A stretch of DNA of 64,000 bases from Alphaproteobacteria bacterium (GTDB lineage Bacteria; Pseudomonadota; Alphaproteobacteria; Bin95): the NCBI GenBank assembly GCA_020638555.1, contig JACKII010000001.1:248001-312000 (forward strand), given 5' to 3'. The notes under the pieces were generated by a model that ran no database searches, had not been told where the DNA came from, and saw only the letters and a list, made by a program, of their open reading frames with translations. Shown here one piece after another: positions 35,290-43,846 of the stretch (position 1 is its first letter; each line of letters opens with the position of its first letter). The translations under genes were made by a program, and so were the position numbers.

Positions 35290-37425
35290 TCAGGCCAGGA
35301 AGCGTCGCATCACGTTCTCGACAATGCGGCTGATATTGTTGTCGCCGCCGTTCCAGGGCAGCGAGCCGCAGAAGGTGATCGAGCCGACCGAGAACACCGC
35401 GCCGCCGCCCGGCACGTCGAAATAGACCATGTCGGCGCGGATCAGCTTGTCGATCGGCTCCATCGCCCAGGTGGTGAGATGGGTCAGCAATTCCTCGGGC
35501 ACCAGCACGAAATGGTCGGGATGGTCTTCGGAGACTGCCAGCACCCGGACGTTCGGCGGCGAGCCGAGGCGCACGTCGGCACGGTCCAACTCGTAGCCGG
35601 CCGCACCGCCGCCGGAAAAGCCGAAATCGCCCAGCACCTCGTCCTCGACGCCGGCGAAGATCCAGGCGAGGTCGGGGGCATGGCTCTCGGGCGTGCGGCG
35701 GTAGTAGGTGCCCTCGAACTGGCCCTGAGACGTGAAGCCGACGCCCGCCAGGTGCTGCGGCGGCCGGCCGTTGCGGCGCCAGAGGCCGCCATAGGCGCCG
35801 TCGAAGGCGTTGTAATACTCGCCCGGCTCGGCGGCCCAGGCGCGGATGCCGCCCTCGGCCCGTCGGATTTCGACAATGCCCTTTTCCTCCGGATGGATGG
35901 CGACGCGCCAATAGAAGCCGTTGCCGCCCAGATAGAGGAATTTGCCGCCGGAATTGCGGTAGGCGAGCAGCGCGTCCAGCGTCTGCGGCGTGTGGTATTC
36001 CGGATGGCTGCCGGTGGTCACCGCCTTATAGCCCTTGAGCACGTCCACGCCTTCTTCGTGCAGTTCGCGGTCGGTGATGATGTCGTAAGGTATGCCCTTT
36101 TCGTGCAGCCACCAGATCAGGTGGCTGTCGGCCTGGAAGTGGCGCAGGCCCGAGCCTTCGCCATAGCCCATGGTGATGTAGCCGGGCCGGGTGTTCAGCA
36201 GCGGCCGCAGGTGCGAGCAATGGCAGATGCCGGAACCGTCGCGGTGGAAGTTGTAGGTGGAGCAGCCCAACTCCTCATACTGCGCCGGGTTCCAGGGATA
36301 GCCGCCGCGGGCCAGATGGCGGTCCATCCAGTCCGGCTTGAAGTCGGGCCGGGAGTGGTTGCCGTAGATGACATGGGTGAAGGTGGAGGCGATCACCGCC
36401 AGATCCGCCGTGCGTTCACCCTTGGGCGGGCAGACATAAAAGGGGATGGCGTCCTCGTGCTCGCCCTGGGCGATGCGCATGACATAGACGCCGGAGGGAA
36501 AGCCGTCTGGCACCGTCCATTCGAAATCGGTCTGCCAGCCGAAATCGTAAATGTCATCGCGGTGGAAATGGATGGCGCCATAGTGTTCGGGCTTGTGCTG
36601 CCAGTTCATGGCCGAACCGTCCCAGGCGGAACCGGTCATGGCGCGGGCCGGGTGGTTGACCAGGCGCCCGTGATGGCCGCCCGGGCCAACATCCTCGACG
36701 GTGAGAGAGGAAGACTGGCGGGCGAAGTCCCAATAGGCCGCCAGCCGGCCCGGATCGGCGGACGCGGCGGCATAGATCGCCGGCGCCTCGATCTTGCCGT
36801 CGAAATGGCGGTCGGCATGACCGTCACATAGCGCGGCCGCGATCAGCAGCGGCCGGCCGGCGTCATAGGCGGCGCCCGGCGCGGCGGTATGCGCATCCGC
36901 CGCCTCGCCCCAGATGCCGTAGGGGCTCTGGGCCACGGTGAGGCTGCCGTTGGCTGCGTCATAGGACAGGCGCACGTCGCACCACTGTCGCGCCAGCAGC
37001 GGCTTGCCGGTCGACACCGCCACAGCGCCGGCCTTGGCGGCCAGTGCGCCGGTCGCGTCCAGGTACAACTCGAAGCCGCCGGCGGACAGAATGGCCTGTT
37101 CGCCGTCGCCGGGCAGGGTCGGCCAGATCGTGGCGGCCAGGGTCACGTCGCCCGCGACCGCCGGTCCCCGCTCGACACGGGCATAAGAACCGGGATTGAA
37201 GGCTTGCTGCCGGCAGGGATAGTCGCCGGCCAGGGCGGCTTGTACCGGCTGTTCGACGATGCCGGGGCCGTCGCGGTTTGGGTCGGCGCAGATCGAGCGC
37301 AGCAGCCGGGCCGAGAACGCCCCGGGTTCGGCGCACGAGACCTTGAAGCCGATGGTCTCCCCGGGCCGTACCGAGAGCGGATCGCAATAGCCGATGACTG
37401 GGATGCGCGGAAACTGGCGGGACAT
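35290..37425 (-). CDS. N,N-dimethylformamidase large-subunit homologue
   Basis: A 711-residue protein related to the beta (large) subunit of N,N-dimethylformamidase, which hydrolyses dimethylformamide to formate and dimethylamine with mononuclear iron. The N-terminal third contains a laminin-G-like insert (residues 90-235). The C-terminal half has the family core GCSTYNFHRDGSGICHCSH, GYITMGYGEGSGLRHFQADS and SHPEYHT. The HPE triplet fits the reported iron-binding His and Glu. The small subunit, normally about 130 residues, is not visible next to it. Substrate is uncertain. Confidence 0.85.
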   Translation of the reverse strand: MSRQFPRIPVIGYCDPLSVRPGETIGFKVSCAEPGAFSARLLRSICADPNRDGPGIVEQPVQAALAGDYPCRQQAFNPGSYARVERGPAVAGDVTLAATIWPTLPGDGEQAILSAGGFELYLDATGALAAKAGAVAVSTGKPLLARQWCDVRLSYDAANGSLTVAQSPYGIWGEAADAHTAAPGAAYDAGRPLLIAAALCDGHADRHFDGKIEAPAIYAAASADPGRLAAYWDFARQSSSLTVEDVGPGGHHGRLVNHPARAMTGSAWDGSAMNWQHKPEHYGAIHFHRDDIYDFGWQTDFEWTVPDGFPSGVYVMRIAQGEHEDAIPFYVCPPKGERTADLAVIASTFTHVIYGNHSRPDFKPDWMDRHLARGGYPWNPAQYEELGCSTYNFHRDGSGICHCSHLRPLLNTRPGYITMGYGEGSGLRHFQADSHLIWWLHEKGIPYDIITDRELHEEGVDVLKGYKAVTTGSHPEYHTPQTLDALLAYRNSGGKFLYLGGNGFYWRVAIHPEEKGIVEIRRAEGGIRAWAAEPGEYYNAFDGAYGGLWRRNGRPPQHLAGVGFTSQGQFEGTYYRRTPESHAPDLAWIFAGVEDEVLGDFGFSGGGAAGYELDRADVRLGSPPNVRVLAVSEDHPDHFVLVPEELLTHLTTWAMEPIDKLIRADMVYFDVPGGGAVFSVGSITFCGSLPWNGGDNNISRIVENVMRRFLA

Positions 37426-37583
37426 GGGACAAGGCTCTCTGGCGACCGGGGGAGGGAAGGCCGCGATTGTTCCGCAAGGCGCAGGCCGCGTCCAGAGGGC
37501 GCAACGCTCCCTTGCGTTTATGCGAAGAATGCCCTTATAGGCTGCCGAACGCCATCGCTACGACGGTATCGGGACCAAGTTCT

Positions 37584-39146
37584 ATGCAAGACACAAAAGC
37601 CAAGTTGCTGATCCGCAATGCGTCACTCGACGACGTGGCGGAAGTCGTGGCGCTCTCTCGCCGTGTCTATGCGGCGGAACTCGCCTATTCGCCGCAACAG
37701 GTGCGCGGCCAGATCAACAATTTCGCCGACGGCGTGTTCGTCGCCGTCTATGACGGCAAGATCGTCGGCTATTGCGTCACCTGCATCGTCGAGGAGCGGA
37801 TCGCCCGGCGCCAGCACACTTGGCAGGAGATCAGCGGCGGCGGCTTCAGTTCGCGCCACAATCCCGAAGGCGACATCCTCTATGGCCTGGATGTGTCGGT
37901 CGACCCCGACTATCGCCGCCTGCGCATAGGCCAGCGCTTTTATCGTGCCCGGCGCGAACTCTGCCGGCGGTTGGAGCTGAAAGGCATCATCTTCGGCGGG
38001 CGCATGCCCGGTTATCAGCGCCGGCGGCGGGACTATCCGGAGCCGGAAACCTATCTGGAGGCGGTGCGGGGGCTGGCGGTCAAGGACCAGGTCATCAATT
38101 TCCAGATGAAACAGGGCTTCGAGCCCATCGGCATCCTGAAAAACTACCTGCCGGACGACAAGCCGTCGGGCGGGCACGCGGTGCACATGCTCTGGACCAA
38201 TCCGCTGGCGGCGGAAATCCCGACCTCGCGCACCACAAGGCCGGACCACCGGCTGCCGGCCCAGGTGCGGGTGGCGACGGTGCAGTTCCAGATGCGCCGC
38301 ATCGCCAATGTCGAGGAGTTCGAGCAAAATATCGAGTATTTCGTCGACGTCGCCTCCGACCACCGCGCGGACTTCGTTACCTTCCCCGAACTGTTCACCA
38401 CCCAGTTGCTGTCGCTGGAAACGGAGAAAAAGCCGCCGCAGGAAGCCATTATCAAGGTGACGGAATACACCGAGCGCTACAAGGCACTGATGTCGCGCCT
38501 GGCGGTATCCTACAACATCAACATCATCGGCGGCTCGCACCTGACCATGACGGAAGGCGGGTCGATCCGGAACACCTGTTTCGTGTTCCTGCGCGACGGT
38601 GCCATTTACGCCCAGGACAAGCTGCACCCGACGCCGTCGGAGAACGAATACTGGAACATCGAAGGCGGCGACGGCGCCACGGTGATACCCACGGACTGCG
38701 GCCCGATTGGCGTCATGATTTGCTATGATAGCGAGTTTCCGGAACTGGCCCGCATTCTGGCCGACCAGGGCGCGCTGATGCTGTTCGTACCCTTCTGCAC
38801 CAACGAGCGGCGCGGCTATCTGCGTGTGCGCTATTGCTGTCATGCCCGCGCCATCGAAAACCAATGCTACATGATCCTCTCCGGTGTGGTCGGCAACCTG
38901 CCGAACGTGGATGCGATGGACGTGCACTATGCGGAAAGCTGCATCCTGACGCCCTCCGACTTTCCTTTCGCCCGCGACGGCGTGGCGGCGGACACGGCGC
39001 CCAACACCGAGACCATCGCGCTGGCCGATCTGTCGCTGCCCTCGCTGCTGACCAGCCGGCACACGGGCACGACCCGCAATTACGCCGACCGCCGCTTCGA
39101 CCTCTATCGCATCACCTGGTCGAAAACCGCGTTTCCGCCGTTGTAG
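37584..39146 (+). CDS. GNAT acetyltransferase-nitrilase fusion protein
   Basis: A 520-residue two-domain protein. Residues 1-205 are a GNAT fold, with acetyl-CoA motif DPDYRRLRIGQRFYRARREL. From residue 225 a carbon-nitrogen hydrolase begins, with the Glu, Lys and Cys triad visible in FPELFT, DKLHPTPSENEYW and MICYDSEFPE. The fused pair is a recognised family that probably hydrolyses an amide or nitrile and modifies an amine. The ATG at 37584 begins MQDTKAKLLIRNAS. It is divergent from the dimethylformamidase-like gene. Confidence 0.88.
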   Translation: MQDTKAKLLIRNASLDDVAEVVALSRRVYAAELAYSPQQVRGQINNFADGVFVAVYDGKIVGYCVTCIVEERIARRQHTWQEISGGGFSSRHNPEGDILYGLDVSVDPDYRRLRIGQRFYRARRELCRRLELKGIIFGGRMPGYQRRRRDYPEPETYLEAVRGLAVKDQVINFQMKQGFEPIGILKNYLPDDKPSGGHAVHMLWTNPLAAEIPTSRTTRPDHRLPAQVRVATVQFQMRRIANVEEFEQNIEYFVDVASDHRADFVTFPELFTTQLLSLETEKKPPQEAIIKVTEYTERYKALMSRLAVSYNINIIGGSHLTMTEGGSIRNTCFVFLRDGAIYAQDKLHPTPSENEYWNIEGGDGATVIPTDCGPIGVMICYDSEFPELARILADQGALMLFVPFCTNERRGYLRVRYCCHARAIENQCYMILSGVVGNLPNVDAMDVHYAESCILTPSDFPFARDGVAADTAPNTETIALADLSLPSLLTSRHTGTTRNYADRRFDLYRITWSKTAFPPL

Positions 39147-39246
39147 TCGCGCCGCCTCGCCAATCGGGAAAAACCGCGACACAATGGCGCCGGGAATGTG
39201 CGGCCTCGGCGCGGTCACCCGGCGCCGGCAAGCTGGAGGAAACACC

Positions 39247-40479
39247 ATGCAGCCGTTGGAGGATATCCGCGTGCTCTCGGTCACCGTCTTTCTGGCGGGG
39301 CCGTTTCTCGCATGACGCTGGCGCGGTTCGGCGCCGAGGTGATCAAGGTGGAGGCGCCCGGCATCGGCGACCTGATCCGCAATGTCGGCCCTTATGCCGG
39401 TCCGAAGGGTATCCACCCGGACCGGCAGACCGACGACGACCTGTCCGTCCGCTTCCTGAAACGCTCGGAAGGGGTGAAGAGCGTCACGCTGAACCTGAAA
39501 CACCCGGAAGGCCGCCGCCTGTTTCTGGAGATGGCGAAGCAGGCGGATGTGGTGATCGAGAACCTGTCGCCGGGCTCGATGCGGCGTATGGGCCTCGGCT
39601 ACGAGGACGTGGCGGCGGTCAACCCGGGCATCGTCTATTGCTCGATTGCCGGCTATGGCCAGACCGGGCCCTACAAGGACCTGCCGGCGCACGACCACCA
39701 GATTCAGGCCATGTCCGGCATCATGGATATGAACGGCCCGGCGGACGGTCCGCCGACCCCGTGTTGGCTTTTTCGTCGGCGACCTGGTGACGCCGCTCTA
39801 TGCCGCCTACGCGATCCTGGGGGCGCTCCGGGTGCGGGACAAGACCGGCCAGGGCCAGTATCTCGACGCCTCGATGGCCGACACGCTGGCCACCCTCATG
39901 TTCATGGAGCCGGTGGAGCACGTGGTGGCGGCGCGGTCGGTGCCGCGTGCCGGCAATGACAGCCGCGACGACGTCACCGGCCTCTATCGCCTCACCGACG
40001 GCGACGTCATCATCACCGTTGGCGGGGAAGAGCGCTGGCGGAAGCTTTGGCAACCTGCAGCGCACTGGGCGCGGACGACCTGCTGAACGATCCGCGCTAT
40101 GCCACCAATGCGGGCCGGCACGAACACGTGGCGGAGCTGCGCCGGAGGTGCAAAGGCGGCTTGGCCCGTATTCCTGTGCCGAAGGGATCGCGCTGCTGGA
40201 GGCCGGCGGCATTCCCGTCGCCCGGGTGCGCACCCTGCCGGAGGTCATGGACGACCCGCATTTCCGCGAGCGCGGCACGTTGCGGCCGATGCTCCGCTAT
40301 GGCTCGGACCAACCGGTGGAGCCGGGCATTCTTCGGGCTTTCCCATCATCTTTCCGGTGGCGACCTGCCAAAGCTGGATGGCGGCGCACCGCTGGGCCAG
40401 CACAACGACGAGGTGTTCTGGCAACCTGCTGGGACTGGACCGGGCCGCACTCGACCGACTGCACGACCAGGTGGTCTAA
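39247..40479 (+). pseudogene. CaiB/BaiF-type CoA-transferase, seven frameshifts as sequenced
   Basis: A family III CoA-transferase read in several frames. MQPLEDIRVLSVTVFLAGPF starts it; MTLARFGAEVIKVEAPGIGD continues one frame over after 39311. VTPLYAAYAILGALRVRDKT with DASMADTLATL (catalytic Asp region) is again in the first frame after about 39762. Further shifts occur near 40036, 40143, 40332, 40352 and 40419, the last restoring the first frame and the tail LLGLDRAALDRLHDQVV. Five are losses and two are gains of one base. Between breaks the protein sequence is not degraded. Either a sequence-quality problem or a fresh pseudogene. Confidence 0.8.
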
Positions 40480-40560
40480 CCCGCCCGGCTCGGTCGATAC
40501 GGAGCGCCGATCCGAGGCAGCGCCAGCCAGCCTCGCGTCCTACCCGCCTTCCGTTCTCGC

Positions 40561-40600
40561 AAAAATCGAGATTCCCCGGCCTGTGGGCCGGGGAATCTCG
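40561..40600 (-). terminator. Rho-independent terminator of the acyl-CoA dehydrogenase gene
   Basis: A perfect 14-base stem, GAGATTCCCCGGCC with GGCCGGGGAATCTC (40568-40581 and 40586-40599), closes a TGTG loop. Read on the minus strand it is followed by CG and ATTTTT, the expected U-tract. It lies 85 bases after the acyl-CoA dehydrogenase stop and could limit read-through from either convergent gene. Confidence 0.85.
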
Positions 40601-40684
40601 GAGCGTGTCTCCCCAAAACCTGGTGCAGCGGGAGACTCTCGGGCTTGGCCCCGCATTGGGTGCGGGCCCGCAGTGGAAGCGCGA

Positions 40685-41851
40685 TCAGCCCAATTCGCGC
40701 AGGGTGCGCCGCGAGATCACCATGCGGTGCACCTCGCTCGGGCCTTCATAGATGCGCATCAGCCGGGCGCGCTGGGCCATGAGTTGCAGCGGCAATTCCT
40801 TGGTCATGCCCATGGCGCCGAAGGTCTGCATGGCATGGTCGAGGACCTCGCTCACCATCTCGGTCGCAAAGAGCTTGATCATGCTGGCCTCGGTGCGCAG
40901 GTCGGCGACGCCGGCGTCCTGTTTTTCCGCCGCGTCCAGCACCATCAGCTTGGTGGCGTGGATCTTGGTGGCGGCATCGGCGATCCACCACTGGATGGCC
41001 TGCTTCTCGGCCAGGCGCGATCCGAAGGTGACGCGCTGCTGCGCCTGCTCGCACATCATTTTCAGCGCCCGGTTGGCCATGCCGACGCACCAAGCCCCCA
41101 TTTGCAGGCGGCGCACGGTGAGGCGGTGCTGCATCGGGCCAAAGCCGTTGCCGATCTCGCCCAGCACCTGGCTTTCCGGCAGGCGCATATCCTCGAACAC
41201 CAGTTCGTAGGTGCGGGCGCCGGCCAGCATCTTGATTTCGCGCTCGATGGTGAAGCCGGGCGTGCCCTTGTCGACGAGGAAGGCGGTGATGCCGCCGCGA
41301 GCCTTCTTGGCCGGATCGGTGACCGCCATCAGGATCAGGAAATCGGCCTTGGGCACGCGGCTGACCCAGATCTTGCGGCCGTTGATCACCCAGTGGTCGC
41401 CGTCCTTCACAGCGCGGGTGCGCATTTCCGCCGGATCGCCGCCGGCGCCGGGCTCGGAAATGCCGATGGCGGAGCCGAAATCGCCTGTCACATAGGGGTT
41501 CAGGTATTTGCGCTTCTGCTCCTCGTTCGCGACCTTCACCATCATATGCATGTTGGGCGCGTCCGGCGGGAAGACGAAGGGCACGGCGGTGCGGCCCAGT
41601 TCGAAATTCACGCCCACCAGGGCCAGGGCCGGCAGGTCCATGCCACCCACTTCCTCTGGCGCGTCCAGGGCCCAGAGCCCCAACTCCTTGCACTTGGCGA
41701 ACAGGCCGGCCTCTTCCTCGGCCGAAAGGCCGCCGACGCCGCCGGACGCCTCACGGTCCAGCACGTTCTTCTCCAGTGGCATCAACTCCTCGTCGACGAA
41801 TTTGGCGACGAGTTCCTGGAGCATGCGATGTTCTTCGGCGATCTGGGCCAT
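40685..41851 (-). CDS. Acyl-CoA dehydrogenase
   Basis: A 388-residue FAD-dependent dehydrogenase of the medium-chain-like superfamily. The first signature is GISEPGAGGDPAEMRTRA; the flavin and substrate region includes KIWVSRVPKADFLILMAV. The C-terminus has TFGAMGMTKELPLQLMAQRA and RIYEGPSEVHRM, as in the group often called acyl-CoA dehydrogenase FadE-like proteins acting on branched or aromatic-derived acyl-CoAs. The start at 41851 reads MAQIAEEHRMLQELVAKFV. A strong terminator follows. It is 92 bases downstream of ftsH. Confidence 0.9.
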   Translation of the reverse strand: MAQIAEEHRMLQELVAKFVDEELMPLEKNVLDREASGGVGGLSAEEEAGLFAKCKELGLWALDAPEEVGGMDLPALALVGVNFELGRTAVPFVFPPDAPNMHMMVKVANEEQKRKYLNPYVTGDFGSAIGISEPGAGGDPAEMRTRAVKDGDHWVINGRKIWVSRVPKADFLILMAVTDPAKKARGGITAFLVDKGTPGFTIEREIKMLAGARTYELVFEDMRLPESQVLGEIGNGFGPMQHRLTVRRLQMGAWCVGMANRALKMMCEQAQQRVTFGSRLAEKQAIQWWIADAATKIHATKLMVLDAAEKQDAGVADLRTEASMIKLFATEMVSEVLDHAMQTFGAMGMTKELPLQLMAQRARLMRIYEGPSEVHRMVISRRTLRELG

Positions 41852-41943
41852 CGGGGCGTTCCTCGAATGATGGGAGTATGAACTCTGCTGCCCGAAGACT
41901 AGCCCCAACCGCCAGCAGTCAGCAATGCGGATGGCAGACCGGG

Positions 41944-43776
41944 CTAGGCGGTCGGCGTTGCCTCGATGGCATCGGATTTCGCGATCAGGCGGCGCAGCGT
42001 CTCCGCGTCCAGCGTTTCCTGCTCCAGCAGGGCGTGGGCCGTGTGATCCAGTTCGTCTCGGCGGCTGTTCAGGATGGAAACGGTGCGCTCGAACACGTCG
42101 GCGATGATCTGTTTCACCGCCCGGTCCAACTGCGCCGCCGTGGCCTCGCTGTAGCGCCGCTCGAAATAGGTGGAGGCGCCGTTCTGGCCCAGAAACGTGG
42201 TGCGGTCGGAATCGTAAGTGACCGAGCCCAGGTCCGGGTCCATGCCATAGCGGGCCACCATGCTGCGCGCGATGTCGGTCGCCTTGGCCAAGTCGTCCGC
42301 CGCGCCGGTGGAGAAATGTCCGAACACCAGATATTCGGCCGCGCGCCCGCCCATCAGCACGGCGATCTTGTTCTCCAGTTCCTCCCGGGTCATCAGGAAG
42401 CGGTCCTCGGTCGGGCGCTGGATCGTGTAGCCGAGCGAGCCGACGCCGCGCGGGATGATCGAGACCTTATGCACCTCGTCCGTGCCGGGCAGGGACATGC
42501 TGACGATGGCGTGGCCCATCTCGTGATAGGCGACGATTTCCCGCTCTTTCGGGTTGAGCAGGCGGTTGCGCTTTTCCAGGCCGGCGACGATACGTTCGAT
42601 GGCCTGGGTGAAATCCTGCATGTCGACGGTTTCGCTGCGCCGGCGCGTCGCCATCAGCGCGGCCTCGTTCACCAGATTGGCGAGGTCGGCGCCGCTGAAG
42701 CCGGTGGTGAGCGCGGCGATCTCTTCCGGATTGGCGTCTCGCCCGGCCGCGATCTTGCGCATATGCACTTTGAGGATTTGCACCCGTCCGACCCGGTCCG
42801 GCCGGTCCACCAGGATTTGCCGGTCGAAGCGGCCGGCGCGCAGCAGCGCCGGATCGAGAATTTCCGGCCGGTTGGTGGCGGCCAGCAGCACCAGCCCCTC
42901 GCTCGGGTCGAACCCGTCCAGTTCGGCCAGCAACTGGTTCAGGGTCTGCTCGCGCTCGTCATTGCCGCCGGCCATGGGCATGGCGCCGCGGGCGCGGCCG
43001 AGCGCATCCAGTTCGTCGATGAAGATGATGGCCGGGGCCTGTTTGCGGGCCTGCTCGAACAGGTCGCGCACGCGGGCGGCGCCGACGCCGACGAACAGTT
43101 CGACGAATTCCGAGCCGGAAATTGAAAAGAATGGCACGCCGGCCTCGCCGGCCACGGCGCGGGCCAGCAGCGTCTTGCCGGTGCCGGGCGGCCCTACCAG
43201 CAGAACGCCCTTCGGAATATGCGCTCCCAGGCGGCCATAGCTCTGAGGGTTGCGCATGAACTCGATGACTTCCACCAGTTCCGCCTTGGCCTCGTCGACG
43301 CCGGCGACATCGTCGAAACTGACCTTGGTGTCGGTTTCCGCATAGATTTTGGCGCGGCTCTTGCCGACATTCAGCATGCCACCCAGGCCACCGCCCCCCA
43401 TGCGTCGGATCAACAGCATCCAGAGGCCGAAGAACAGCAGCACCGGCAGGAACCAGGACAGCAGCGTCGTCAGCCAGGTGCGCTGGACCGCGCCGGAATA
43501 GATGATGCCCTTGCCCTGCAATTCCTTGGCGAGGTCCGGTTCGACCCGCGTGGTGACGAACGCCGTTTTCCCGTTGCGCGGTTCTTTCAGGGTTCCCCGA
43601 ACCGAGGTGTCGCTGATGGTCACCTCCTTGACGATGCCGTCGGCGACGTATTGTTCGAATACGCTGTAGGGAACGGTGTCGACATACTCGTTTTCGACCC
43701 AGAGGTCGCGCAGCAGGACGACGCCCAGCAAGGCCAGGATAAAATACCAAAAATTGATCTGGGTGCCGCGATCCAT
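41944..43776 (-). CDS. ftsH: ATP-dependent zinc metalloprotease FtsH
   Basis: A 610-residue membrane-bound AAA protease. Two helices (residues 9-23 and 102-123) flank a periplasmic domain. The AAA module has Walker A GPPGTGKT (195-202), Walker B IIFIDELDAL, and the second region of homology ATNRPEILDPALLRAGRFD. The zinc site is HEMGH (418-422) with Asp in AADDLAKAT. HEMGH instead of the usual HEAGH, and the neighbourhood lacking tilS, suggest an accessory paralogue rather than the housekeeping copy. It is downstream of the cDPG-synthetase-like gene by 70 bases. Confidence 0.92.
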   Translation of the reverse strand: MDRGTQINFWYFILALLGVVLLRDLWVENEYVDTVPYSVFEQYVADGIVKEVTISDTSVRGTLKEPRNGKTAFVTTRVEPDLAKELQGKGIIYSGAVQRTWLTTLLSWFLPVLLFFGLWMLLIRRMGGGGLGGMLNVGKSRAKIYAETDTKVSFDDVAGVDEAKAELVEVIEFMRNPQSYGRLGAHIPKGVLLVGPPGTGKTLLARAVAGEAGVPFFSISGSEFVELFVGVGAARVRDLFEQARKQAPAIIFIDELDALGRARGAMPMAGGNDEREQTLNQLLAELDGFDPSEGLVLLAATNRPEILDPALLRAGRFDRQILVDRPDRVGRVQILKVHMRKIAAGRDANPEEIAALTTGFSGADLANLVNEAALMATRRRSETVDMQDFTQAIERIVAGLEKRNRLLNPKEREIVAYHEMGHAIVSMSLPGTDEVHKVSIIPRGVGSLGYTIQRPTEDRFLMTREELENKIAVLMGGRAAEYLVFGHFSTGAADDLAKATDIARSMVARYGMDPDLGSVTYDSDRTTFLGQNGASTYFERRYSEATAAQLDRAVKQIIADVFERTVSILNSRRDELDHTAHALLEQETLDAETLRRLIAKSDAIEATPTA

Positions 43777-43846
43777 ACCGGGTTCCGTTTCTCAATTCTG
43801 TCCGCGCGATGCGCTGCCGTTTGGTAACATTTCGCCGGCCCCGACC

